From positions 302,769 through 366,768 of the forward strand of contig NZ_KE387164.1 in assembly GCF_000430545.1 (NCBI RefSeq): a DNA stretch of 64,000 bases, in the 5' to 3' direction. Shown one piece after another: positions 36,583 to 44,786 of this stretch. Source of the stretch: Tenacibaculum ovolyticum DSM 18103 (GTDB taxonomy: Bacteria; Bacteroidota; Bacteroidia; Flavobacteriales; Flavobacteriaceae). The stretch's first letter is position 1. Each line of letters starts with the position of its first letter. A program made the translations under genes and the position numbers. The notes beneath the pieces were generated by a model. The model saw only the letters and a program-made list of their open reading frames with translations, was not told where the DNA came from and did no database searches.

Positions 36583-36860
36583 AATAATTAGTTTTGAAAA
36601 AGCTAAAGTTAAAAATTAATTAAGGAACTAGTTGTTCATTTTGATAAAATCTGTTAATTCAATTAGTATTACGGTTAAAATTTGTGAAAATTGTATTGAA
36701 AGAAATAATTTTGGTTGTTAAAATAATTACCATCACAATTTTATTGTGTGAAAATTACTTGTTTCTTTAAAAGAAAGAACCGTTTTAATGCTGAAATATT
36801 TTAAATTTTAGATTTATTTTAAAAGAAGTTGAAGATTTATCTTATTTAAGTACTTGTTAT

Positions 36861-36868
36861 TATCTTTG
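36861..36868 (+). promoter_or_regulatory. Promoter -7 element of thiL, almost leaderless
   Basis: TATCTTTG, consensus TAnnTTTG, ends only four bases before the thiL ATG at 36873. Transcription would begin at or very close to the start codon. The rest of the 290-base gap from 36583 holds a weak hairpin (TTTCTTT/AAAGAAA near 36761-36777) and no gene. Confidence 0.5.
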
Positions 36869-36872
36869 CAAG

Positions 36873-37919
36873 ATGTTAGAAGATAAAAACCAAGAAAGAA
36901 CATCATTAGCTGAACTGGGAGAGTTTGGGTTAATTAACCACTTAACAAAGCATTTTAAAATATATAATTCGTCAACGAATAAAGGAGTTGGAGATGATGC
37001 TGCAGTTATTAGTCCGTCAGATAAAGAGTTATTAGTAACTACTGATTTGTTGGTAGAAGGTGTACATTTCGATTTAAGTTATATGCCTTTAAAGCATTTA
37101 GGCTATAAAGCTGTAATGGTAAATTTATCAGATGTATACGCAATGAATGGAGTTGCTGAGCAAATTACAGTCTCAATAGCTGTTTCAAATAGATTTCCTT
37201 TAGAGGCTTTAGAAGAATTGTATGCTGGTATTCAGTTGGCATGTGATACTTATAATGTAGATTTAATTGGAGGAGATACAACATCGTCTACCAAAGGAAT
37301 GTTAATTTCTGTTACGGCAATAGGAACTGCAAAAAAAGAAGACATTGTATATAGAAACGGAGCAAAGGCTACCGATTTAATAGTTGTTTCAGGAGATTTA
37401 GGTGGTGCGTATCTTGGTTTACAGGTTTTAGAAAGAGAGAAACAAGTATTTCAGGTGAATCCTGAAAATCAGCCAGACTTAGATAATTATACTTATTTAA
37501 TTGAGCGTCAGTTAAAACCTGAGGCTAGAAAGGATATTTCTGAATTATTAAAAGAGATAGAAGTAAAACCTACATCGATGATTGATATATCTGATGGATT
37601 GTCATCTGAAATTATGCACATTTGTACGCAAAGTAAAGTAGGGTGTAAGATTTATGAAGATAAATTACCATTAGATCCACAAGTAATTTCTACATCTGAA
37701 GAGTTTAAAATGGATAGTACAATGATTGCTTTAAGTGGCGGTGAAGATTATGAATTGTTATTTACTGTTCCTATTGCTGAGTTTGACAAGATAAAGGCAA
37801 ACCCTAATTTTTCAATTATTGGTCATATAGTAGAAGAAAATCAGGGAATTAATTTAGTAACTCGAGCAAATCAAGAAATTGAATTAAAAGCGCAAGGGTG
37901 GAATTCATTTAAAGAATAA
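36873..37919 (+). CDS. thiL: Thiamine-monophosphate kinase
   Basis: A 348-residue cytoplasmic kinase of the PurM/AIR-synthase superfamily that makes thiamine diphosphate, the cofactor used by SucA encoded in this same window. N-terminal signature ELGEFGLINHLTKHF, metal-binding GVGDDAAV (about 42-49), TTDLLVEGVHF (about 60-70), NLSDVYAMNG, LIGGDTTSS, and MIDISDGLSSE in the second half. Single gene with a terminator after it. Confidence 0.95.
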   Translation: MLEDKNQERTSLAELGEFGLINHLTKHFKIYNSSTNKGVGDDAAVISPSDKELLVTTDLLVEGVHFDLSYMPLKHLGYKAVMVNLSDVYAMNGVAEQITVSIAVSNRFPLEALEELYAGIQLACDTYNVDLIGGDTTSSTKGMLISVTAIGTAKKEDIVYRNGAKATDLIVVSGDLGGAYLGLQVLEREKQVFQVNPENQPDLDNYTYLIERQLKPEARKDISELLKEIEVKPTSMIDISDGLSSEIMHICTQSKVGCKIYEDKLPLDPQVISTSEEFKMDSTMIALSGGEDYELLFTVPIAEFDKIKANPNFSIIGHIVEENQGINLVTRANQEIELKAQGWNSFKE

Positions 37920-37940
37920 AATGATAATACTATAAGATAA

Positions 37941-37974
37941 AAAAAATCACACTTTTTTAAGTGTGATTTTTTTT
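37941..37974 (+). terminator. Terminator after thiL
   Basis: Arms AAAAAATCACACTT and AAGTGTGATTTTTT around four Ts, followed by more Ts. Confidence 0.85.
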
Positions 37975-38029
37975 TACACCTAAAATTTTAGGCATAAAGA
38001 TTGATGTTTGTAGCCAAACTAAAATTACG

Positions 38030-38842
38030 ATGAAAAAAGTATTACTACTGTTGTTGTTAATTCCATTTGTTTCCTTTTCTCAGGGAAAATTAAAGAAGGC
38101 GAAGCAGAATATAAATCAAAAATCAACCAAAACAACCGCTTCGGGTAAACGAGTTGTAAAAAGTTCATCTTCTTCAAACTCAAAATCAACGAGTCATTCC
38201 AACCTCTCTGATGATTTAGGCTTTTATTCTTTTATAGCGAAAACATTATTTTGGGGTACTGCTGGTATTGCAATAGGTGAAGCTGAGGAGCGAGATTTAA
38301 ATCCGTATCCTTATTTTTATGATAATGAAGGAGAGTATGCAGCTGAGTTATCAGATACAGGAAGAAAGCAAGGGGTGAAATTGGGCGCAAACTATTTATT
38401 TAATACAATTAAAGGAATTGAACTTAATGCAACTTATAAGCCGATACCTATTATTGGAATAGCTGCTTCTTATATTCATTTTTCAGAGAAAAATAGAACA
38501 AAAAATGATGCTTTAGATATTAGCTCTATAATGGTAAATTACCATAGAGTACGAGAAAAAAATATTTCGCTTTGGTGGGGTTTAGGAGTTACGCATGTAG
38601 GAAACGAAGTTAATAAGTTGGGGTTTACTTATGGTTTGGGTACAGAGATATATCCTTTTAAGCCAATTAGTATTCATATATCATGGAAAGAAAGTTTTGT
38701 TAATAAGAGTGATATAGGTGTTTTTAAATCGCAATTAAAATATCATTTTAAAAACAAATCTTTCTTTATAGGATACCATCATCATCAAATAGCAGGAGAA
38801 AATATTTCTGCACCGATTGTTGGGTTTGAAATAACGTTTTAA
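38030..38842 (+). CDS. Putative outer membrane beta-barrel protein
   Basis: A 270-residue exported protein. A cleavable signal peptide ends near residue 19 (FVSFSQ). A Lys/Ser-rich, low-complexity stretch (about 20-65) is followed by alternating hydrophobic strands (GIAASYIHFSEK, SIMVNYHRVR, KNISLWWGLGVTHVG) and a terminal aromatic residue (VGFEITF-COOH), the usual outer membrane insertion signal. No known domain recognised. It stands alone between thiL and the BON-LysM gene. Confidence 0.6.
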   Translation: MKKVLLLLLLIPFVSFSQGKLKKAKQNINQKSTKTTASGKRVVKSSSSSNSKSTSHSNLSDDLGFYSFIAKTLFWGTAGIAIGEAEERDLNPYPYFYDNEGEYAAELSDTGRKQGVKLGANYLFNTIKGIELNATYKPIPIIGIAASYIHFSEKNRTKNDALDISSIMVNYHRVREKNISLWWGLGVTHVGNEVNKLGFTYGLGTEIYPFKPISIHISWKESFVNKSDIGVFKSQLKYHFKNKSFFIGYHHHQIAGENISAPIVGFEITF

Positions 38843-38935
38843 AAAAAATCATTTTATAGAATAATAAAAAATGGTATAAAAATTGTATCTTGGTCTAGTA
38901 GAGAGTAAATTATTAATTAAAAAAATCAAAAAAGA

Positions 38936-39406
38936 ATGGGAATTTTTTCATTTATTAAAAATGCTGGAGCCAAAGTATTTGGTATCGGAAAAACAACTGA
39001 AGAAGAAGCTACAGAAAAATCTGCAAAATTAGTAGATGCTGTAAATAGTTTAGAATTAACTGTTGAAAATTTATCAGTATCAATTGATGATGATAAAGCA
39101 ACTGTTACAGGTGAGGCTTCAGATTTAGCAACAAAAGAAAAAGTTGTTTTAGTTGTAGGTAACACAGAAGGTATTGCATCTGTAGAAGATAATATGACTG
39201 TTGCTGAGGTAGAAGAAATTGAAGTTGCAGCAATGGCACAATTTCATTCGGTAGTAAGCGGTGATACTTTAGGTAAAATAGCAAAAGAATTTTATGGTGA
39301 TGCGATGAAGTATACTGTAATTTTTGAAGCAAACAAGCCAATGTTATCACATCCTGATAAAATTTATCCTGGTCAATTATTAAGAGTACCACCTTTAATG
39401 GATTAA
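38936..39406 (+). CDS. BON-LysM protein, Kbp/YgaU-like
   Basis: A 156-residue protein without a signal peptide. A BON domain spans about 28-92 (ENLSVSIDDDKATVTGEASD, KVVLVVGNTEGIASVEDNM). A LysM domain spans about 103-154 (FHSVVSGDTLGKIAKEFYGDAMKY..., IYPGQLLRVP). This architecture is that of E. coli Kbp (YgaU), a cytoplasmic potassium-binding protein. The length (149 in E. coli) agrees. Stress induction is known for the relative, not shown here. Confidence 0.88.
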   Translation: MGIFSFIKNAGAKVFGIGKTTEEEATEKSAKLVDAVNSLELTVENLSVSIDDDKATVTGEASDLATKEKVVLVVGNTEGIASVEDNMTVAEVEEIEVAAMAQFHSVVSGDTLGKIAKEFYGDAMKYTVIFEANKPMLSHPDKIYPGQLLRVPPLMD

Positions 39407-39436
39407 TCATAACAGATTATTACAATCAAAGTATAT

Positions 39437-39462
39437 AGCACTGCATTAGCAGTGCTTTTTTT
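39437..39462 (+). terminator. Terminator after the BON-LysM gene
   Basis: AGCACTGC-ATTA-GCAGTGCT followed by seven Ts. The rest of the 322-base gap to 39728 contains a hairpin ATAGC-TAAG-GCTAT (39548-39561), the palindrome at 39659 and no gene. Confidence 0.88.
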
Positions 39463-39658
39463 ATGGGAAAATTAATACCATTTCTAATTTAAAATAACCG
39501 TAATAAATCGCCCCTTTTTCCTTTCTATTTCAGAATAAAAAGAAACCATAGCTAAGGCTATTCTTTAGTTTTATTATTCATATAAAGAAAAAAATCATCA
39601 TTTTATTTAACAGTGATTTCAAACAAAAACTGGTTTAACAGCATTTATTCATGTGTTT

Positions 39659-39672
39659 TAAACATATGTTTA
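39659..39672. promoter_or_regulatory. Palindrome TAAACATATGTTTA before the DMT transporter gene
   Basis: Perfect 14-bp palindrome, 25 bases upstream of CATCTTTG (39698-39705), a near match to the -7 consensus. The position, around -44, suits a dimeric regulator. No adjacent regulator gene. Confidence 0.35.
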
Positions 39673-39728
39673 GTTAAAAAAGGAGCATAATATTTTTCAT
39701 CTTTGCATTTTTAAATATAAAAGTAAAA

Positions 39729-40625
39729 ATGAATCAAAGAACGTTGGCATTAATAGCAGTATCTATTGCGACACTTATTTACGGAGTTACTTTTACGGTA
39801 GCAAAAGAAGTAATGCCAATGTATATTAAACCATTTGCTTTTATAGTACTTCGTGTAGGAGGAGCTGCGATTGTTTTTTGGTTATTAGGTCTTTTTGTAA
39901 AGGCAAAACCAATAGAAAAATCAGATTATAAAAAAATTGTAATGGCTGCATTCTTTGGGGTAGGGTTAAACATGCTCACTTTTTTTAAAGGATTGAGTTA
40001 TACCACACCAATTAGTGCCTCGGTAATGATGGTTACAGCACCAATATTGGTTTTAATATTTGCAAGCGTACTTTTAAAAGAACGATTGGTATTACGAAAA
40101 ATAATAGGAATCATTATCGGTTTAATAGGTGCAATTATTTTAATAGTTTATGGTAGTTCATCTGATGCGGATGCTAAAAATATGATGCTAGGGAATTTTT
40201 TAGTTTTTATTAATGCTGCATCCTACGCAATGTATTTAGTTCAGGTAAAAAAACTAATCGCAAAATACAATCCAATAGTATTTGTAAAATGGTTGTATTT
40301 ATTTGGGTTGTTATTTGTGCTGCCTTTTGGTTTTTTAGAGCTTACTGAAGTTCAATGGTATTTAATGCCAACCTCAATATATTTAAAAGTAGGTTTTGTT
40401 GTTTTATTTACAACTTGCTTAACTTATTTATTTAACCTGTTTGCATTGTCAAAATTAAAACCAACTACAGTTAGTGTCTTTATTTATTTACAACCAGTTA
40501 TTGCATCAATTTATGCTTTAATTGTAGGAAGCGATACTTTAAATACAGTAAAAATAGTAGCAACACTTTTAATCTTTTTAGGAGTCTTTTTGGTTACAAA
40601 ACAAGTGGTTAGTAAAAATAAATAA
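39729..40625 (+). CDS. DMT-superfamily (EamA) transporter
   Basis: A 298-residue inner membrane protein with ten hydrophobic segments in two EamA repeats (about 8-140 and 155-290). Visible family features are IYGVTFTVAKEVMPMYIKPFAFIVLRVGGAAIVFW in the first half and LSKLKPTTVSVFIYLQPVIASIYALI in the second. Members export metabolites or amino acids; the substrate is not predictable. Transcribed with or just before yicC (31 bases), but a separate -7 element for yicC lies in the gap. Confidence 0.88.
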   Translation: MNQRTLALIAVSIATLIYGVTFTVAKEVMPMYIKPFAFIVLRVGGAAIVFWLLGLFVKAKPIEKSDYKKIVMAAFFGVGLNMLTFFKGLSYTTPISASVMMVTAPILVLIFASVLLKERLVLRKIIGIIIGLIGAIILIVYGSSSDADAKNMMLGNFLVFINAASYAMYLVQVKKLIAKYNPIVFVKWLYLFGLLFVLPFGFLELTEVQWYLMPTSIYLKVGFVVLFTTCLTYLFNLFALSKLKPTTVSVFIYLQPVIASIYALIVGSDTLNTVKIVATLLIFLGVFLVTKQVVSKNK

Positions 40626-40628
40626 ATG

Positions 40629-40636
40629 TATCTTTG
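40629..40636 (+). promoter_or_regulatory. Promoter -7 element of yicC-gmk-nadD
   Basis: TATCTTTG (TAnnTTTG) immediately after the transporter stop codon and 20 bases before the yicC ATG. Confidence 0.45.
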
Positions 40637-40656
40637 CGCTTCATTAAATTGATGAT

Positions 40657-41523
40657 ATGATACAATCTATGACGGGTTATGGAAAATCCGTATTACATTT
40701 ACCTTCTAAGAAAGTAACCATTGAAATTAAGTCGCTTAATAGTAAAAATTTAGACTTAAATACTAGAATTCCATCTTATTATAAAGAAAAAGAATTAGCA
40801 GTTAGAAAAAAACTAGCTAGTAATTTGGTAAGAGGAAAGATTGACTTTTCTATTTGGATAGAAATGACAGCAGAAGAAACTTCAACAAAAGTTAATAAAA
40901 ATGTTGTATTAGAATACATTCAGCAATTAAAAAATACATTGTTTACAGGTTCTGATAACGATGTGGAATTGTTAAAAATGGCAATAAAAATGCCAGATGC
41001 GTTAAAAACTGAACGTGAAGAATTAGATGAAACGGAATGGGCTCAGATTGATACTCATATCGATGAAGCTTTAAAAGAAATTATTACATATAGAGTTGAT
41101 GAAGCTAAGTCATTAGAAGATGATTTTAAATTAAGAATAGCAAATATTCAGTCAGCATTAGAAGAAGTTAAGAAATTAGACGGAGATCGAATAGAAAATG
41201 TAAAAGTTCGTTTACAAAAGGCTTTAACAGATTTAAAAGTTGAAATTGATGAAAATCGTTTCGAGCAAGAATTAATTTACTATTTAGAAAAGTTAGATAT
41301 AAACGAAGAAAAAGTTCGTTTAGAAAACCACTTAATATACTTTTTAGAACAATTAGCTACTGAAGATTCTAATGGGAAAAAATTAGGATTTATTGTTCAA
41401 GAAATAGGTAGAGAGGTTAACACTACTGGGTCTAAAGCTAATTTTGCGCCAATGCAAAAGATAGTAATTCAGATGAAAGACGAATTAGAAAAAATTAAAG
41501 AACAAATTTTAAACATTTTATAA
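40657..41523 (+). CDS. YicC/YloC family endoribonuclease
   Basis: A 288-residue cytoplasmic protein. The N-terminus MIQSMTGYGKS and the C-terminal GKKLGFIVQEIGREVNTTGSKA are the two diagnostic motifs of the YicC/YloC family, shown to be endoribonucleases. A long charged helical middle (about 130-230) is usual. It is followed one base later by gmk and then nadD, a gene order common in flavobacteria. Confidence 0.92.
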   Translation: MIQSMTGYGKSVLHLPSKKVTIEIKSLNSKNLDLNTRIPSYYKEKELAVRKKLASNLVRGKIDFSIWIEMTAEETSTKVNKNVVLEYIQQLKNTLFTGSDNDVELLKMAIKMPDALKTEREELDETEWAQIDTHIDEALKEIITYRVDEAKSLEDDFKLRIANIQSALEEVKKLDGDRIENVKVRLQKALTDLKVEIDENRFEQELIYYLEKLDINEEKVRLENHLIYFLEQLATEDSNGKKLGFIVQEIGREVNTTGSKANFAPMQKIVIQMKDELEKIKEQILNIL

Positions 41524-41524
41524 G

Positions 41525-42127
41525 ATGTCTAAAGATTTTAAAGGAAAATTATTTGTGTTTTCAGCACCGTCAGGATCAGGAAAAACAACAATTGTTCGTC
41601 ATTTATTAAAACAAGAAAGATTTAATTTAGAGTTTTCAATATCTGCAACTTCAAGAGAAGCAAGAGGTGTTGAGGTTAACGGAGAAGATTATTATTTTAT
41701 ATCTACAAAAGATTTTAAAAATAAAATTAAAGGCGATGAATTCTTAGAGTGGGAAGAAGTATATCGTGATAATTTTTACGGAACTTTAAAAACAGAGGTT
41801 GAACGTATTTGGGCTTTAGGAAAACACGTTATTTTTGATATCGATGTCGCTGGAGGTTTACGTATAAAAAAGAAATTCCCAACAGAAACATTAGCTGTTT
41901 TTGTAAAACCACCAAGTATCGATGAACTTAAAATTCGTTTAAAGAAAAGAAGTACAGAGAGCGAAGACAAAATAAATATGCGCATTGCTAAGGCATCAGT
42001 AGAATTAGCTACGGCACCTCAGTTTGATAAAATTATAAAAAATTATGATTTAGCCGTTGCTTTACAAGAAGCAGAAGATTTGGTAGATAGTTTTTTAGAC
42101 TTAAATAAAACGGTAACACAAGAATAA
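41525..42127 (+). CDS. gmk: Guanylate kinase
   Basis: Phosphorylates GMP to GDP with ATP. The 200-residue protein has the P-loop SAPSGSGKTT (about 14-23), the GMP-binding SREARGVEVNGEDYYFI, EWEEVYRDNFYGT and a lid region (RLKKRSTESEDKINMRI). Length is family-typical. Second gene of yicC-gmk-nadD, one base after yicC. Confidence 0.96.
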   Translation: MSKDFKGKLFVFSAPSGSGKTTIVRHLLKQERFNLEFSISATSREARGVEVNGEDYYFISTKDFKNKIKGDEFLEWEEVYRDNFYGTLKTEVERIWALGKHVIFDIDVAGGLRIKKKFPTETLAVFVKPPSIDELKIRLKKRSTESEDKINMRIAKASVELATAPQFDKIIKNYDLAVALQEAEDLVDSFLDLNKTVTQE

Positions 42128-42150
42128 AAACAATTGTTTTAAAGCAGTTT

Positions 42151-42735
42151 ATGAAAAATATTGGATTGTATTTCGGAACTTTTAATCCTATTCATATTGG
42201 GCATTTAATTATAGCCAACGAGATGGTTGAAAATTCTGATTTAGATGAGATTTGGATGGTTGTTACGCCACATAATCCGTTTAAAAAGAAAAGTTCTTTG
42301 TTAGATAACCATCATCGTTTAGAAATGGTGTATTTAGCAACCAAAGAATACGAAAAAATAAAACCATCTGATATAGAATTTAATTTACCACAACCTAATT
42401 ATACCATAAATACATTAGCACATATTTCAGAAAAACACCCAGATTATAATTTTAACTTAATTATGGGTGAAGATAATTTAAAGAGCTTTCATAAATGGCG
42501 AAATTATGAAGCAATTTTAGATGATTATAAGGTATATGTGTACCCGAGGATTTCTGACGGAATTGTAGAGAACCAATTTAAAGAACATGCGAAAATTCAC
42601 AGGGTGGCTGCACCTATAGTGCAAGTGTCATCAACTATGATTCGTAGGGGGATTAAAACTCAGAAGAATATTAAACCTTTATTATCTACTAAAGTTTGGG
42701 AATATATAGATACTATGAATTTCTACAAAAAATAA
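42151..42735 (+). CDS. nadD: Nicotinate-nucleotide adenylyltransferase
   Basis: A 194-residue enzyme that adenylates nicotinate mononucleotide in NAD synthesis, acting downstream of the nadA-nadB products found elsewhere in this window. The nucleotidyltransferase motif GTFNPIHIGHL is at about 9-19. MVVTPHNPFKKK follows, and the C-terminal ISSTMIRR-type motif appears as VSSTMIRRGI. Third gene of the operon, 23 bases after gmk. Confidence 0.95.
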   Translation: MKNIGLYFGTFNPIHIGHLIIANEMVENSDLDEIWMVVTPHNPFKKKSSLLDNHHRLEMVYLATKEYEKIKPSDIEFNLPQPNYTINTLAHISEKHPDYNFNLIMGEDNLKSFHKWRNYEAILDDYKVYVYPRISDGIVENQFKEHAKIHRVAAPIVQVSSTMIRRGIKTQKNIKPLLSTKVWEYIDTMNFYKK

Positions 42736-42742
42736 TTATTTT

Positions 42743-42771
42743 AAAACTTTTTTAAAAAACTAAGGTCAAAG
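42743..42771 (+). promoter_or_regulatory. Predicted ECF-sigma promoter P1 (lipoprotein gene)
   Basis: AAAACTTTTTTAA as -35 and GGTCAAA as -10. Sixteen bases separate the C of AAAC from GGTC. P2 and P3 have identical spacing, and P1 lies about 30 bases before the lipoprotein ATG. It is the weakest of the three, with A instead of T after GGTC. Confidence 0.5.
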
Positions 42772-42799
42772 AACTGATTAACTTTAAAAATTAGTAATT

Positions 42800-43645
42800 A
42801 TGACTTTAAGAATTGTACAAAAAAAAATAAGTAGCCTTTTTATTATTGGTTTATTAGTATTCGCATCTTGTGAATCTAACGATACTGTAAGTTTAGACGA
42901 AGTATCAATAGAAGAAGTTTTAAATGTTGTTTTGGCTGATGATATTTCGGCAGAAATAGATGCTGTAGTAGAAGATGACAGTACAGAGAATAATCTTGAA
43001 AGTAAAGGTACAACTGTTGTAAGTAACCACCCAAGTTGTGTTCAAAGAACATCAGAAGACACTGCAAATGGAAAAATTGTAACATTAGATTTTGGAGACG
43101 GTTGTATTGGAAGACGAGGAAAAGAATTTGCGGGGAAAATAATTATCGAGTATGTTAAAACGGATGATAATTTTTCTAAAACGCTAAGTTTCGAAAACTT
43201 TATGGTAGAAGGAAATACGATTGAAGGCGGTAAATCTATTGTGAAAATAAAGGAAAACTTAAATGGAAACCCACAAGCTACTTTTAATGTAGATATAACA
43301 ATTACCTTAGAATCTGGTGATGAAATTATAAAAAAAGGAACAAAAGTAAAAGAGAAGATTGCTGGGGCTGACACAGATGATAGAGGAGACGATGTTTATT
43401 CAATTTCAGGAAATTGGGAGTCTATTGATAAAAATGGCGTTGTAAAAACAGCTACAATCACAACGAATTTAATAAGAGAGTGGGCTTGTAGGTATATTGT
43501 AAGTGGCGTTATTGAAATAGCTAAAGACGGTACAGAGGTTACTTTAAATTTTGGTGATGGAACTTGTGATAATGTTGCAACTATAACAGATGTTAATGGT
43601 GTTAGTAAAGAAATTACTTTAAAATTAAATAAGAAGAAGAAATAG
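42800..43645 (+). CDS. Uncharacterised lipoprotein, likely ECF-sigma target
   Basis: A 281-residue lipoprotein; the lipobox reads VFASC, with the cysteine near residue 24. The N-terminal 70 residues are acidic and probably unstructured. The rest is beta-rich with two related strands-and-turns, VTLDFGDGC near 95 and VTLNFGDGTC near 255, each followed by a cysteine. The protein ends in Lys-rich LKLNKKKK. No known domain recognised. It has a P1-type promoter like those of the sigma gene and the LTxxQ gene, and its own terminator. Confidence 0.6.
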   Translation: MTLRIVQKKISSLFIIGLLVFASCESNDTVSLDEVSIEEVLNVVLADDISAEIDAVVEDDSTENNLESKGTTVVSNHPSCVQRTSEDTANGKIVTLDFGDGCIGRRGKEFAGKIIIEYVKTDDNFSKTLSFENFMVEGNTIEGGKSIVKIKENLNGNPQATFNVDITITLESGDEIIKKGTKVKEKIAGADTDDRGDDVYSISGNWESIDKNGVVKTATITTNLIREWACRYIVSGVIEIAKDGTEVTLNFGDGTCDNVATITDVNGVSKEITLKLNKKKK

Positions 43646-43661
43646 TATTTTATTGAAGATT

Positions 43662-43690
43662 AAAAACCAGCTTTTTGGCTGGTTTTTTTT
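43662..43690 (+). terminator. Terminator after the lipoprotein gene
   Basis: AAAAACCAGC and GCTGGTTTTT pair around six bases, followed by Ts. It separates the lipoprotein gene from the sigma-factor operon, so the latter needs its own promoter. Confidence 0.88.
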
Positions 43691-43731
43691 ATGCGTATTA
43701 TCCTAATAAATAAAAAAAGTAAAAAAGAACT

Positions 43732-43759
43732 AAACTTTTTTTAACTTTCAGGGTCTAAC
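43732..43759 (+). promoter_or_regulatory. Predicted ECF-sigma promoter P2 (sigma-factor gene)
   Basis: AAACTTTTTTTAAC as -35 and GGTCTAA as -10, 16 bases between C and GGTC. It lies directly after a terminator and about 25 bases before the sigma gene, implying autoregulation. Confidence 0.6.
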
Positions 43760-43782
43760 ATAGGCAAGATCAATAAGAACAA

Positions 43783-44346
43783 ATGAACGAAGCCAACTTT
43801 ATAAGTCAATTAACGAGTAAAAAAGATAAAGAGCGAGCCTTTTCTAAACTATTAGATTTGTATCAAGAGCGATTATATTGGCATATAAGAAAGTTAGTTG
43901 GAACTCATGAGAATGCTGATGATGTACTACAAAATACATTAGTTAGAGTTTTTAAAAGTTTACCAAAATTTAAACAAGAAAGCTCTTTGCACACATGGAT
44001 GTATAAAATTGCTTACAATGAATCGATGCGATTTATAGAAAAAGAGAAGCGAAAAACTTTTTCATCATTAGAAGATGTTGGCGATAAGTTTCTAGGAGAT
44101 TTAAAAGGAGATGTGTTTTTTGATGGAGATGAAGCACAATTAAAATTGCAAAAAGTATTGGGGCAATTGTCTGATAAACAAAAGAAAGTGTTTGATATGA
44201 AATATTATGACAATCTTAAATTTAGAGAAATTTCAGATATTTTAAATATAAAAGAAGGAACTGCGAAAACACATTATTATGGAGCAGTAAAACATATAGA
44301 AAAAAATATTACTACAGTAGCGTATGTAGAAAAAATTAAAGCATAG
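43783..44346 (+). CDS. ECF-type RNA polymerase sigma factor
   Basis: A 187-residue sigma-70 family protein of the extracytoplasmic-function group. Region 2 (about 20-95) holds LYWHIRKLVGTHENADDVLQNTLVRVFKSL and SLHTWMYKIAYNESMRFIEKEKR. Region 4 (about 125-180) has LSDKQKKVFDMKYYDNLKFREISDILNIKEGTAKTHYYGAVKHIE. No regions 1 or 3. It is followed six bases later by a small membrane protein and then by an LTxxQ protein, the usual sigma/anti-sigma/sensor order. P2 upstream suggests it transcribes itself. Confidence 0.92.
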   Translation: MNEANFISQLTSKKDKERAFSKLLDLYQERLYWHIRKLVGTHENADDVLQNTLVRVFKSLPKFKQESSLHTWMYKIAYNESMRFIEKEKRKTFSSLEDVGDKFLGDLKGDVFFDGDEAQLKLQKVLGQLSDKQKKVFDMKYYDNLKFREISDILNIKEGTAKTHYYGAVKHIEKNITTVAYVEKIKA

Positions 44347-44352
44347 TTTGTT

Positions 44353-44727
44353 ATGAACTCACAAAACAATAACTTTAACATCCGAAATACTTTTGATGTG
44401 AATACCGAAAAAAAGCATAAATCAGACCTTGGGTTAAATATTCCTGAAGGATACTTTTCTAAATCAAAACAAGCAGTTTTAGATAAAACTGTGTTTGAAA
44501 AAAAGAGTAAAGTAATTCCTTTGTATAAAAACATGTATGCTTGGTCTGCAGTAGCAGTTGTTGCATTGCTGTTTATACTAACAGTTTATAGCCCTTTAAT
44601 GAATACAAATGAAATAGATGATGATATTCTAATTGCATCTTTGGTGATTGAAGATTCAGATGTAGATCAATTGTTAGAAAATTATGTAAATGAAGAATTG
44701 TTAACAGACGATTTTTTTTCAGAATAA
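44353..44727 (+). CDS. Putative membrane anti-sigma factor
   Basis: A 124-residue protein with one transmembrane segment (about residues 62-80, WSAVAVVALLFILTVY), a basic N-terminal cytoplasmic part of about 58 residues, and an acidic C-terminal periplasmic tail. The N-part includes LNIPEGYFSKSKQAVL, a PEGYF motif common in proteins encoded after flavobacterial ECF sigma genes. Six bases after the sigma gene. The size and topology fit an anti-sigma factor, but no ZAS or RskA domain is visible, so the role is inferred. Confidence 0.65.
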   Translation: MNSQNNNFNIRNTFDVNTEKKHKSDLGLNIPEGYFSKSKQAVLDKTVFEKKSKVIPLYKNMYAWSAVAVVALLFILTVYSPLMNTNEIDDDILIASLVIEDSDVDQLLENYVNEELLTDDFFSE

Positions 44728-44731
44728 AATT

Positions 44732-44760
44732 AAAACTTTTTAAACAAATTGGGGTCTAAA
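44732..44760 (+). promoter_or_regulatory. Predicted ECF-sigma promoter P3 (LTxxQ gene)
   Basis: AAAACTTTTTAAAC as -35 and GGTCTAA as -10, with 16 bases between C and GGTC as in P1 and P2. It gives the sensor-like gene its own sigma-dependent start within the operon. Confidence 0.6.
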
Positions 44761-44786
44761 GAATAGTATTTAATTATAATAAACAA

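Noticed and set aside
36583..36872. TPP riboswitch before thiL
   Set aside because: No THI-box-like conserved sequence is present, and the promoter element ends four bases before the ATG.
38873..38899. Fourth ECF-type promoter before the BON-LysM gene (GGTCTAG at 38892)
   Set aside because: There is no AAACTTTT box at the required 16-base distance, and the -10 deviates.
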